This document shows positions 33,423 to 42,597 of a stretch of DNA of 64,000 bases, piece by piece (the first letter of the stretch is position 1; each line of letters begins with the position of its first letter). Location: contig JAPLFS010000035.1 of assembly GCA_026390555.1 (NCBI GenBank), forward strand, positions 1 through 64,000. The letters are read 5' to 3'. The stretch comes from Pseudomonadota bacterium (GTDB lineage: Bacteria; Bdellovibrionota_C; UBA2361; OMII01). The notes beneath the pieces are model-generated. The model was not told the origin of the DNA and did not search any database. It was given only the letters and a program-made list of their open reading frames with translations. Both the position numbers and the translations under genes were made by a program.

Positions 33423-35471
33423 ATGACTAATATAACTAAGCTTACTGGGCAGATTAGAGATGCCTCTGTACTTGCAGACCAAGGCGAGATAGAGCGCACA
33501 CAACATTCTCTGCAATACGTAGAGACCTATTGCCGAACTGCCACGATCGATACGATAGATCTGCTCGATCGTGTGCTTACAAAGGGAGTAGCTGCTGCGC
33601 GATCCGATCAAGAAACAGTCGAACTAACCCCGGAATCAAGCACAATTTTTCTAGCAAATATGCGCATAGTTCAAAGCCGTTTCCCAGAGCTATATAAAGT
33701 GCTCTGCGCGGTTGCTGACAAAAATGGCGAAGAGGAGGAGATACGGGTCACCTTAACCCCGCAGGGGCCAGCACTTTGGAGGGGCGAAACATGTTTAGAT
33801 CACGCCGAGAAACCGGTGCAGGGTGGAGCAGCCTGGATTAGTAGAGCATTACAGGAGCAGCGCTTTAAGCAGAGCTCAAATATCGTAGTAGTTGGATTCG
33901 GTTGTGGATATCATATCGAGAGCCTGATTCAGTCCGGCGAGCGTAACCTATCTTGTTACGAGCCTAATCTAGCGGCACTTAAGGCGGCGTTAGCAGCTCG
34001 CGACTTGACGCAATGTCTTAATGGTCTAGCGCAGCTGAGCTTGAATGAGAACGACATGACGCATGTACAGGGAGCCGCTGAGCTACTCGTACGTCCGCAG
34101 AATGCAGTGCTTGATCTTCAGTTCGTTGGCACAATCAAAGCAACACTATACGCTCGTAGAGGGCTCGCGTTACTTCATCCGCGCATCGCGGTACTAGGGC
34201 CGCTACAGGGCGGCACTATACCGACCGGATACTACACGCAGAGTGCTCTTACCCGTCTTGGTCAACGCTCGCGTGGCCTTGATATGAGCGGCTTTAATAA
34301 TGGCTTTGAGCTGATGGATGATTTGGTGCGAGATCCAGCTCGGCGCAAATTCATGCACTCCTCATACGTAGAAATGTTATCAGCCACCCTTACAGAGAGC
34401 TTTACAGAGAAGCCTATAGATGTCCTGATCTGTATGGCGCAGGCCCCTGTATCGGCAAAGTTTCTGACGGAACTTCGCAAGAAAGGGGTCATTACGGTGC
34501 TATGGTTCGTTGAGGATTATCTGCGCTTTACATATTGGCGCGATATGGCGAAGTATTTTGACTTCGTCTTTACTATCCAGAAAGGTGACTGTATCGAGCA
34601 GATCCGCAGAGCCGGTGCTGGAGAGGTACACTACCTTCCGACAGCATTTGATCCGTTCGTACATGCGCCACTTAAGCTCTCAGATACTGAGCGCACACAG
34701 TGGGGCTCTCCCCTCTCATTTGTAGGTGCTGGATACCATAATAGACAACAGATGTTCGCTTCCCTAGCGCATCATCCCTTTAAGATCTGGGGCAGTGAAT
34801 GGCCGACCTGCAAGCCCTTCGATCAGATGGTACAGCAGGGAGCTCGGCGCATCTCAGCCGAGGAGTATGTTAAGATATTCAACGCTACAGAGATTAACCT
34901 AAATCTGCACTCCAGCACCGAGCGAGATGGCGTTGAGCCAAATGGTGACTTTATTAACCCCCGTACCTTTGAATTGGCTGGATGTGGGGCGTTCCAGTTG
35001 GTTGATGAGCGTACATTACTGCCAGAGGCGTTTGAAATCGGCAGAGAGATTATTACCTTCAACAGTTTTTCAGATCTGACCGAAAAAATTCAGTATTACC
35101 TTGAGCATCCGCAGGAGCGTGTGGAGATAGCTCAACGTGCTAGGGCGCGAGTGCTGCGAGATCATACCTATGATAAGCGTATCGAGCAGATGCTAAGCTT
35201 TATCTATGCTAGTAAGTTTGAGTACCTGAGAGCTCGCGAGCAGGCCAGCCCATGGACCGAAATGATCAGACGCAGCGCTATTAATCCTGAACTTAAAGGA
35301 CGGTGTGAGGAAGCACGCGACCGCGGCGAGCAGCCAATCCTTGATGGATTAGTGTCAGATATAGTTGGTGGTAACGGCAAGCTCTCTGAAACGGAACAGA
35401 AGCTGATGTTTTTATTTCACGTAAAGAAACATATTCTCAAAGCAGCGCATGAGAAGAGGGAGCAGAAATAA
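33423..35471 (+). CDS. Glycosyltransferase, CgeB/DUF3880 type
   Basis: A 682-residue cytosolic protein. The N-terminal part (about 1-300) has a motif-poor Rossmann-like region with VVGFGCGYHIESLI, as in proteins fused to flagellin-modification enzymes. The second half (about 340-600) is a GT-B glycosyltransferase of the CgeB/DUF3880 group: DVLICMAQAPVS, VLWFVEDYLRFTYWRDMA, LPTAFDPF, the SFVGAGYHNR motif and the NLHSSTERDGVEPNGDFINPRTFE acceptor/donor-binding region near 495-525. The next gene starts inside its stop codon (TAATG), so both are coupled. Likely modifies flagellin or surface glycans given fliS upstream. Confidence 0.82.
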   Translation: MTNITKLTGQIRDASVLADQGEIERTQHSLQYVETYCRTATIDTIDLLDRVLTKGVAAARSDQETVELTPESSTIFLANMRIVQSRFPELYKVLCAVADKNGEEEEIRVTLTPQGPALWRGETCLDHAEKPVQGGAAWISRALQEQRFKQSSNIVVVGFGCGYHIESLIQSGERNLSCYEPNLAALKAALAARDLTQCLNGLAQLSLNENDMTHVQGAAELLVRPQNAVLDLQFVGTIKATLYARRGLALLHPRIAVLGPLQGGTIPTGYYTQSALTRLGQRSRGLDMSGFNNGFELMDDLVRDPARRKFMHSSYVEMLSATLTESFTEKPIDVLICMAQAPVSAKFLTELRKKGVITVLWFVEDYLRFTYWRDMAKYFDFVFTIQKGDCIEQIRRAGAGEVHYLPTAFDPFVHAPLKLSDTERTQWGSPLSFVGAGYHNRQQMFASLAHHPFKIWGSEWPTCKPFDQMVQQGARRISAEEYVKIFNATEINLNLHSSTERDGVEPNGDFINPRTFELAGCGAFQLVDERTLLPEAFEIGREIITFNSFSDLTEKIQYYLEHPQERVEIAQRARARVLRDHTYDKRIEQMLSFIYASKFEYLRAREQASPWTEMIRRSAINPELKGRCEEARDRGEQPILDGLVSDIVGGNGKLSETEQKLMFLFHVKKHILKAAHEKREQK

Positions 35472-37114
35472 TGAAGAAGCGCTACCCACATAAGAAGAAG
35501 ATCCTCCTCGTTAATATCACGCGGCTTGGGGATATGTTGCAGGCGACCCCTACAATTGCCGGTATGAAGGCGGAGAACCCAGACTGTCACATCACAGTGC
35601 TTGTAGAGAAGCAGTTTGAAGATGTCTGTCATATCATTCCGCACATCGATCAGGTGATCGGACTAGACCTGGGCTTTACCTGCCGCAGCCTCGACCGCGA
35701 GCAGGATGGCATTATCGATGCCTATGAGTATCTTAGTGAGATTGTAGAAAGATTACGAGCGGAGAAATTTGATTACTGTTTGAATATGTCATCGTCTGCC
35801 TATACCGCACTCCTATTAAATCTGGTTGGAATTGAGCGTAATGGTGGATGGACCTCAGATGAGCAGGGCTACAGGGTGATTGAATCGGCCTGGGCGCAGT
35901 TGTTCGCCACATCGGTATTTCATCAGAATCGACGCTATAACTCACTTAATCTTGTGGATGTATTTCGCTGTTCGGCTGATATAGATGAGCATCCACAAAG
36001 GTTACTGATAAATATAGATTCGATTTCAACTGAGTACTGTGAAGAGTTGTTACGGGCAGCCTCATTTACAAATACAGGGCCCCTGATCGCTGTTCAGGCC
36101 GGTGCAAGTCAGACTAAACGTCAATGGCATCCAAGTAAATTTATCGAACTGATTTCAGAGTTGGTAAATAAACATAACGCTCGTATTATTTTAACGGGCT
36201 CTCCGAAGGAGGCGCTGATCGTAGATCCGATCATAGAGGGGTGTCGATCGCCCAACGTACTTTCATTGGTTGGTAAGACCTCTGTTCCACAACTTGCAGC
36301 TATGCTTAAGCTCGCAGATATTCTAGTTACTGGCGATACGGGGCCGATGCATATAGCCGTTGCTGTCGAGACTCCGGTTATTTCGATGTTTCTTGCGTCA
36401 GCGTACGGTTTTGAGACCGGTCCATATAGCGAGGGCAATCTGGTTCTGCAGCCCGTAATAGGGTGCGGGCCATGCAATCCGAATAAGAGCTGTGGGCGCC
36501 CCGATTGTCACGAGATGATCTCACCACAATTAGTGGCGTATCTAACGATGGCGCGTTTAGCTGGGGATGTATTAGAGGTTTCTGAGGAGGTCGCCGATCC
36601 AAGGTTAGTTACGGTGTATCGTTCAAGCTTCGACGAGCAGGGGTTCTACAATTTAGTTCCTCTTAATACAGTAGAGGAAGACATCTTTAGTCGTTACCGT
36701 GCGGCGTATCGCAAGTTATGGCTTGATGATCTAGGTGGGTTTCCTGTAACAGAGGAGAAGCGCTCAAATAGTTTGCGGGTACTCGATGATGGGCTAGATG
36801 GGCTTCGGGAGATCAGAACCTGTGCACAACATGGTCAGGAGCTTATTAAACGCTTGGAGGGGTTTATCGAGGACGTTTCAGCACCGGCTGCCAGGCTAGG
36901 AGAGGTAAGCCAGCATATTTCCGAATTAGATAGCAAGATCGAACGCTTAGGGTTTCAATTTGGCCCCCTCGAGTCCCTGACACGGATGTTTGTATTCGCC
37001 AAGGAGAACTTAAAAGGATCTGATCCGATGGGGTTAGCATCTCAAATGAATAGCGCGTACCAGGATCTGGAACGGAGGTGCTCTAAGTTTGGATCCTACT
37101 ATTTAGCGGGATAG
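35471..37114 (+). CDS. Family 9 glycosyltransferase (heptosyltransferase-like) with C-terminal extension
   Basis: A 547-residue protein. Residues 1-370 form a GT9 enzyme of the ADP-heptose transferase type: KILLVNITRLGDMLQATPTI at the N-terminus, IAVQAGASQTKRQWHPSKFIELISEL, the LVTGDTGPMHIAVAVETPVI donor-site motif and a Cys-rich GCGPCNPNKSCGRPDC cluster seen in this branch. The C-terminal 170 residues are helical, probably coiled-coil, and not part of GT9. The ATG shares a base with the stop of the upstream glycosyltransferase gene. The location in a fliS-linked glycosylation cluster favours flagellin or glycan modification over LPS core assembly, but both are possible. Confidence 0.85.
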   Translation: MKKRYPHKKKILLVNITRLGDMLQATPTIAGMKAENPDCHITVLVEKQFEDVCHIIPHIDQVIGLDLGFTCRSLDREQDGIIDAYEYLSEIVERLRAEKFDYCLNMSSSAYTALLLNLVGIERNGGWTSDEQGYRVIESAWAQLFATSVFHQNRRYNSLNLVDVFRCSADIDEHPQRLLINIDSISTEYCEELLRAASFTNTGPLIAVQAGASQTKRQWHPSKFIELISELVNKHNARIILTGSPKEALIVDPIIEGCRSPNVLSLVGKTSVPQLAAMLKLADILVTGDTGPMHIAVAVETPVISMFLASAYGFETGPYSEGNLVLQPVIGCGPCNPNKSCGRPDCHEMISPQLVAYLTMARLAGDVLEVSEEVADPRLVTVYRSSFDEQGFYNLVPLNTVEEDIFSRYRAAYRKLWLDDLGGFPVTEEKRSNSLRVLDDGLDGLREIRTCAQHGQELIKRLEGFIEDVSAPAARLGEVSQHISELDSKIERLGFQFGPLESLTRMFVFAKENLKGSDPMGLASQMNSAYQDLERRCSKFGSYYLAG

Positions 37115-37152
37115 ATCGCTAATCCGATTTTTAGAAAAGAAGAGGGACAGAT

Positions 37153-37761
37153 ATGATTCAGATAAGAATTAATGGAGAGGCAGCTACGATGCCCATAGAG
37201 AGATTGCAAACATTTGCAGATCTGATTGAGCTCGTTAAGTCATCAATTGATCCTGAGCATATGGTCACCCTTATTCACCTAGATGGTCGGGACATCTCTG
37301 ATGAGGAGTGGATGCTTAGTCCTCAACAACTTCCAGGTGAGCTACTTGATTTTCAAACTGGACGCCCTGAGATCTACGTTGCAGAGCGTCTGCAGGATGC
37401 CTCTGGGGTTGTTCGTTCATGCTTCTTTGAATTCCGAGATGCTCGTAAAGGGTTTCAGGATGGCGATGCCATGATGGGGAACAAGCGGCTTAAAGTGGCT
37501 GTAGATACCCTGCGCGCATTCTTTGAGTGGTATGGAACCCTGATGCAGCTCGTTCCTGATACTAAGAGAGCAAAGCTTGATATCTCTAATGAGGTTCAGG
37601 AGATCTCAGAGATCTGTAAGAAGATCTGTCAGCAGCAGCTCTATCAGTCCTGGTGGGCACTCGGTGAAAGTCTAGAAAAGGACCTTGAGCCGAAGCTCGA
37701 TAAGCTTGAGGACGCCTGCCGCAAGGTAGCTCGTGAGGCACAGGGGAACGTCGGCGCGTAA
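37153..37761 (+). CDS. Uncharacterised protein of the glycosyltransferase cluster
   Basis: A 202-residue cytosolic protein of no recognised family. The first 60 residues look like a small beta-grasp or ubiquitin-like unit (MIQIRINGEAATM, then FADLIELVKSS and VTLIHLDGRDI), the rest is helical (about 100-200) with a segment ELGESLEKDLEPKLDKLEDA-like at the C-terminus. It begins 38 bp after the GT9 gene with an AGAGGGACAG ribosome-binding site and is closed by a strong terminator, so it ends the operon begun at 33423. A role as partner or regulator of the flagellar glycosylation enzymes is inference from position. Confidence 0.65.
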   Translation: MIQIRINGEAATMPIERLQTFADLIELVKSSIDPEHMVTLIHLDGRDISDEEWMLSPQQLPGELLDFQTGRPEIYVAERLQDASGVVRSCFFEFRDARKGFQDGDAMMGNKRLKVAVDTLRAFFEWYGTLMQLVPDTKRAKLDISNEVQEISEICKKICQQQLYQSWWALGESLEKDLEPKLDKLEDACRKVAREAQGNVGA

Positions 37762-37786
37762 GCGCATAGCTCAGTAGAATACAGAT

Positions 37787-37826
37787 AACACTCACTGCAT
37801 AAGGTTATGCGGTGGGTGTTTTTTTG
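37787..37826 (+). terminator. Rho-independent terminator of the glycosyltransferase operon
   Basis: AACACTCACTGCATAA pairs with TTATGCGGTGGGTGTT over a 16-bp near-perfect stem, closed by a two-base turn, followed by TTTTTG and TTTT. It lies 25 bp after the stop of the preceding gene. Confidence 0.92.
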
Positions 37827-37829
37827 TTT

Positions 37830-38375
37830 TCTGAGTTTTGTGGGAAGAAAGGAGAGCAGAATAAGTATAAAACGAAGAAAACCAGGGAGGAAAATATATA
37901 AAAAGCAACCAGAAAAACCTATGACTAACGAAGTAGGTGAGTCATAAAAAAGAGATCAACCTTAATAACCATATAACTTATTCTGCTCAGGCGATCCTTC
38001 TCCGATCGCGTCAACAGAAATGGTGTAAAAAACACCTTATTTTAAGATACGTTTTACAGCGAAAAAGATTCGTAACTATTCACTACTTTTTATAGTTGTA
38101 TGCGTTAATGCCCATGCTGTTGTGTGAGGCGTTAGCGCTGGGAACGCCTAGTGTTTTTTACAGATACAAGGCAAATAACGCCCTAAATCTGCTATAATAC
38201 GCAGTTAATTAAGAATGTTATGCATACTATTTGGTACTGAAATTAGCGCCTAATCTTTTTGTAACGAGAGCTCTTTCCCCCGCATCCTAATTTCTAATCA
38301 ATGGGCTAAAGCTCACAGAAGCTAACGGTGCGAAAGTGTTCGCTGTGTTGAGCCCTACAAACTGGAGAGAGCGTT
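37830..38375 (+). promoter_or_regulatory. 546-bp A-rich intergenic region with promoter and hairpins
   Basis: No coding frame is supported. A purine-rich stretch (37840-37970) is followed by hairpins TATGACT..AGTCATA, GGTGT-AAAAA-ACACC (38022-38036) with a T-rich flank, a dispersed repeat end GTAACTATTCAC at 38072-38083, and AGGCGTT..AACGCCT with a T run near 38126-38160, a plausible terminator. An extended -10 box TGCTATAAT is at about 38189-38197 and probably drives the downstream gene. One or more small RNAs are possible. Confidence 0.4.
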
Positions 38376-41300
38376 ACGAAATCGCAACAGGATAGAGAAC
38401 TTCAGAGGGATGCTAACGGATTTAATGGCCGTGTTGGATTTCTTACGCCGTGGAATCAGCTATGCGGTCTTGCAACGTATGCAAAGTTTCTTGTCTCTGA
38501 GTTTAAGGAGAGCGAGTTCGTTGTTTTTGCAGAGAATGTTTCGACAACTACTGCACCAGATGAGCCTTTTGTTAGGCGTTGTTGGAATAGAGTTGAGGGG
38601 CGAGATAAAGCACAGGATTACAGGGCGCTTCAAGCGGATATTGAACGCGCACGGGTCTCAATCCTGCATATAAACTGCCAGGCTAGATTCTTTAATCCCG
38701 TGCCGTTCACAGAGATGCTAGCCGCATTGCGTCACAAGGGCATTCAGATCGTAGTGCAGCTTCATAACCTCTTTACGGTAGCTGAGGAGCTCTCCTCTAT
38801 TCTTAGGGCGGCCGATAGGGTTTTCGTACACAGCCCAGAGAACAGACTTGAGGCGATCGCTAACGGGGCGCAACCTGAGAACGTCTGCGTTGTTCCACAC
38901 GGGGTATTGCTTAGAGCCAAGTTGACTAAGGAAACACGCAGTTTATTACGTAGCAAGCTTGGCATAGCAGATGAGCAACCACTACTTACAACCTTCGGTT
39001 TTATACAGGCACACAAGGGGCTTGAGGCGTTAGTAGAGGCAGTGGTGCATCTTCGTCAACGTGGAGTTCCAGCACGCGGTATTATTATCGGAGAAACTAG
39101 AGAGGATGATCCGAATAGTGCGACATACCTACGAGCGTTGCGTAACCTTGTAAATACAAGTGGCGTTTCAGAGCACGTAACCTTTATTACAACCTTCGTT
39201 CCGGAAGAGCAGGTTGGTGAGTACCTGGCTGCCTCGGATCTCGTGATTATGAACTACCGCTCGCAGCACTTCGAAGCATCGGGAGCATGTTCCGTCGCAA
39301 TCGGTGCTGGTGCAGTTGTTCTTACATCACTGGCACCTGCAATGATGGCGTTTGGCGATGCGGTTTGGCACCTTACGAGCGGCTATCCGGTTGGACTCTC
39401 GGCGGAGCTAATACTAAGAGATCCAAAGTTGCGAGGCGAGATTCAGGCTTGCGCAGCACGATACGCGGAGGAGCATAGCTGGCCCCGCATCGCTGCACAG
39501 ATAAGAGAGATATATAGTTCCATGTATTGTTCCATGGGCACTGCTTCGACGGTTGTAAAGAGCGTCGAAGAGAGCCCTCAAAATGAGGAGAGCCCCGTGA
39601 CACACGCAACCATACCTACAACAACTTCCAATATTAGGGTGCTTCTGCAAAGTAGGCCAAATACCTTTACACAACGGGGTGGAGATACAGTCGTGCTTGA
39701 GCGGCTTAGTGAGGGGCTAGCGGTACGGGGCTATGAGGTAACGGTGGATGTCGCTGGAGAGAGGAACCCAAAGGACTATGAGGTTGTGCATCTCTTTAAT
39801 TTAGCAACGACTCAATTAACACAGAGCTTGGCGCAGAGGGCGCAGGCAGCAGGAGTTCCGTTCGTAGTAACCTCTCTCTATGAGGATCTACCGGAATTTC
39901 ATAATCAGTCGCACGCTATCGCTGCAACCTTGCTAGATTATGTAAAGGGTGGGCAGGACCGGAACTACTGGCGCGCGCACCGGATCGATCTGAGCACTAT
40001 CGCCCGTTCACAGAGGTTCCCGGCTGATTGGATAGTGCAAAATGCAGCAGCACTCTTTGCAAATGGAGCGGGCGAGGCCAGGGCTCTTAAGCGTGATTAT
40101 CCACAGGCAAAGTCTATCCTCGAGCTCCCACTAGGGCATGAAGTAGGGGTAACATGTGGTCCAGAGCTATTTGAAGAGGCCTACGGAGTAAGAGATTTTG
40201 TTCTCTGTGTCGGACGACTGGAGAGTCGAAAAAATCAACTAATGCTTCTCAAAGCGCTAGAGAGCTCCGATCTGACTGTAGTATTAGCAGGGGGTGGATT
40301 CTCGTATCAGCCGGAGTATGAGCAGGCAGTGCGTTCATTTAAGCGGCGCGGCAGAACAATCGTGCTTGATAGGGTTTCCTCGCAGATGCTCGCCTCGGCC
40401 TATGCCGCATGTAAGATACATGTACTACCGAGTTGGTACGAGTTGCCAGGATTAGTATCTCTAGAGGCCGCAGCGCACGGAAAAAACATCGTCGCAACCC
40501 GTACCGGCACCTCTGAGGATTACTTGGGTGATACGGCTTTTTATTGCCTACCGTGGGAGGAGGACTCCATTCAGGCTGCGGTGATGGCGGCCTATTATGC
40601 TCCGATTAAAGATGGATTAGTTGCGATGGCGCAGAGCTTTACCTGGGAGGGTGCCGTTCAACGTACCATCGAAGCGTACGAGCAGGTGCTAGGGCTTACA
40701 GAAAAGCGAGTGAGCGTTAGCGCTCCACAAACGGCGCAGCACAGCGCTGTTGTGAGCTCGCACGGCTTCTACGATATGAGCCTAAATGCGATGGAGCTTG
40801 AGGACGCCATTGAGCAGGGCGAGGTTGCTGCTAAGGCCATGAACTTCGAGTTAGCTGATGAGATGTTTAGAAAAGCTGAAACGCTCGACCCTACCTCAGC
40901 ACGGGTTCTTAAGGGGCTTGGAGTTCTCTTATTGGCCCAATCGAGGGAGTCTGAAGCGCTTGTGCTCTTTGAGCGAGCGTTGCAATACGCGCCGGCCGAT
41001 CCAAAGATCATCACTGGCCGTGGGATGTGTGAGATGATGCTTGGTCGACCTAAGCAAGCTGCGCCCTTCTTTGAGAGGGCTTTAAATGTAGCTCCAGATA
41101 GCATGGTGGCACTTCATCAGTTACTTGAGTGTGCATATAGTCTGCAGCAGTTTGATCGGGCTCAGATAGCGCTTGAACGTTATCTGGCTATACAACCGAA
41201 TGACGCTGAGATGCGATTTTGTTTAGCGGGATGTCTCTATAAGAGTGGCGAGCTTAATGCGGCTCTTAGGCAGATTGCAGATGTAATTAAGGTCAAACCG

Positions 41301-42203
41301 CAACATGAGGGCGCGCGTGAACTAGAGCTACGCATACGGGCGGATCAGCAGGGTAACTCTATGCAGCCACCTAGCGAGCCCTCAGTTAGTGCTGTCTCAA
41401 CCGAGACCCTTGAGTCCCTCTCCAGTATGATTATGGGATGGAAGGTTAATGGCGCTCAAAAGGTTGCGGTAACCAGTAGCGCCGTGATCGAAGAGGACCC
41501 AGAGCATACTCGGATAGAAACTGAGATATGTGAAGTTGAGGCGCTTAAGCGTAGTGGTAAGTTAGAGCAGGCCAAGGAGGCTCTAAAGTTAGTTTATGTC
41601 TCAACAAATCTGACGCAACAACAGCGTGAGTGTCTACGGTGTCTTGATGCTGAATTTCAGGTTTTTTCCGGGGAGCTACTGCAGGCGAGTGCTATATACG
41701 ACCAACTACTTGAGAAGAATCCGCATCTAGCGCGCGCTCTGTGTGGCAAGGGTGCCATTGCAGCCGAGGGGGGCGAGTGGGAAACTGCGCAGGCCTTCTT
41801 TGAAACGGCGCTCGATTATATGCCGGGCTATGATGTAGCGCTGGCAGGGTTAGCGTTGTGTAAGATGGTGGCGAATCAGAGCGAGGAGGCCTTTAACCTC
41901 TTCAAACGTGCCGCTAAGACAAATCCAGAGAATAACCGGGCGATCCTTGGGGTTCTGCAATTAGGTTATCCCCTTAAACGGTATCAGGAGATGGAGGAGC
42001 TGCTCACCTCTTACCTTGATATTCATCCAGCTAGTCTCGATATGATTTACTCCTTTGCCGGGGTGCTCTATGCACAGGGCAAGGTAGCCGAGGCCCGTTC
42101 AGAGGTCGAGAAGATCTTGATCGTTGAGCCCAAGCATGAGTCGGCGTTGGAACTGCGTGAGATGCTTAATAGGGTAGGTACAGATAATTCTGTTATTATG
42201 TAG
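38376..42203 (+). CDS. Large GT4 glycosyltransferase-TPR fusion with non-canonical (ACG) start
   Basis: Two GT-B glycosyltransferase units (about 20-390 and 410-770 in this numbering) followed by TPR repeats (about 800-1275). The first canonical start codon in frame is GTG at 38700, but the frame is open upstream to a TGA at 38349 and encodes the typical GT4 N-terminus GRVGFLTPWNQLCGLATYAKFL (residues 24-45; first and last parts given), which a start at 38700 would delete. No ATG, GTG or TTG lies between. GGAGAGAG at 38364-38371 sits just before ACG at 38376, the best start candidate. The second unit has VGRLESRKNQLML and LPSWYELPGLVSLEAAA. Probably glycosylates flagellin, like other TPR-GT proteins. 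Confidence 0.8.
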   Translation, partial: TKSQQDRELQRDANGFNGRVGFLTPWNQLCGLATYAKFLVSEFKESEFVVFAENVSTTTAPDEPFVRRCWNRVEGRDKAQDYRALQADIERARVSILHINCQARFFNPVPFTEMLAALRHKGIQIVVQLHNLFTVAEELSSILRAADRVFVHSPENRLEAIANGAQPENVCVVPHGVLLRAKLTKETRSLLRSKLGIADEQPLLTTFGFIQAHKGLEALVEAVVHLRQRGVPARGIIIGETREDDPNSATYLRALRNLVNTSGVSEHVTFITTFVPEEQVGEYLAASDLVIMNYRSQHFEASGACSVAIGAGAVVLTSLAPAMMAFGDAVWHLTSGYPVGLSAELILRDPKLRGEIQACAARYAEEHSWPRIAAQIREIYSSMYCSMGTASTVVKSVEESPQNEESPVTHATIPTTTSNIRVLLQSRPNTFTQRGGDTVVLERLSEGLAVRGYEVTVDVAGERNPKDYEVVHLFNLATTQLTQSLAQRAQAAGVPFVVTSLYEDLPEFHNQSHAIAATLLDYVKGGQDRNYWRAHRIDLSTIARSQRFPADWIVQNAAALFANGAGEARALKRDYPQAKSILELPLGHEVGVTCGPELFEEAYGVRDFVLCVGRLESRKNQLMLLKALESSDLTVVLAGGGFSYQPEYEQAVRSFKRRGRTIVLDRVSSQMLASAYAACKIHVLPSWYELPGLVSLEAAAHGKNIVATRTGTSEDYLGDTAFYCLPWEEDSIQAAVMAAYYAPIKDGLVAMAQSFTWEGAVQRTIEAYEQVLGLTEKRVSVSAPQTAQHSAVVSSHGFYDMSLNAMELEDAIEQGEVAAKAMNFELADEMFRKAETLDPTSARVLKGLGVLLLAQSRESEALVLFERALQYAPADPKIITGRGMCEMMLGRPKQAAPFFERALNVAPDSMVALHQLLECAYSLQQFDRAQIALERYLAIQPNDAEMRFCLAGCLYKSGELNAALRQIADVIKVKPQHEGARELELRIRADQQGNSMQPPSEPSVSAVSTETLESLSSMIMGWKVNGAQKVAVTSSAVIEEDPEHTRIETEICEVEALKRSGKLEQAKEALKLVYVSTNLTQQQRECLRCLDAEFQVFSGELLQASAIYDQLLEKNPHLARALCGKGAIAAEGGEWETAQAFFETALDYMPGYDVALAGLALCKMVANQSEEAFNLFKRAAKTNPENNRAILGVLQLGYPLKRYQEMEELLTSYLDIHPASLDMIYSFAGVLYAQGKVAEARSEVEKILIVEPKHESALELREMLNRVGTDNSVIM

Positions 42204-42232
42204 GGTCTTCGTTGCGATATGGAACGAAGACC
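42204..42232 (+). terminator. Perfect 10-bp hairpin directly after the GT4-TPR stop
   Basis: GGTCTTCGTT and AACGAAGACC pair perfectly around a 9-base loop, starting at the base after the TAG stop codon. There is no T tract downstream, so it may be a transcript-stabilising or attenuating structure rather than a classical terminator. Confidence 0.6.
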
Positions 42233-42447
42233 TGCCCGCCATATCAACTACAGTAGCAAAAAAGACGGGTTTAGCGAGGCTGCTCCGATATAGTGTGCGT
42301 TCGCGAAAGGATAAAAGCTACGATTCGCATCTGTACCCTACATTTCCTAGTTATTATATATATTCACTCTGACTAGTATACGCTAACTAGATTACGAACC
42401 AATATGAAAAGTTTCCATTGGCAACATCAACAATTTGAAGACAAAAT

Positions 42448-42597
42448 TCAACTTGATGCCTTGCTCAAACCCTTACATCGATTGCTGCAATATTTCACCA
42501 AATCCCAATCTCTTTCCCATTTTTTGCGCCAAACGAAGGGCCGACCGCATGTCAGACAAACTTTGCTCGGCAAATTCGACTTTTTTACCCCTTTCAT
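42448..42597 (-). CDS. DUF2256 family zinc-ribbon-like small protein
   Basis: A 49-residue protein containing the DUF2256 signature: [18 protein letters not shown] followed by [12 protein letters not shown], i.e. two Cys pairs (C14, C17 and C37, C41) around a Trp/Arg-rich centre, suggesting a small metal-binding fold. Family members frequently lie beside photolyase/cryptochrome genes. Here its ATG (42597-42595) overlaps the photolyase TGA (42596-42594) as ATGA, so it is translationally coupled to it. The function is not established; a role in cofactor handling or in partnering the flavoprotein is inference. It is too short for common ORF cut-offs and is easily missed. Confidence 0.88.
   Translation of the reverse strand: MKGVKKSNLPSKVCLTCGRPFVWRKKWERDWDLVKYCSNRCKGLSKASS

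Noticed and set aside
38410-38673. 87-residue plus-strand ORF before the GT4-TPR gene
   Set aside because: It is in another frame of the region that encodes the GT4 N-terminal motif, so it is a shadow.
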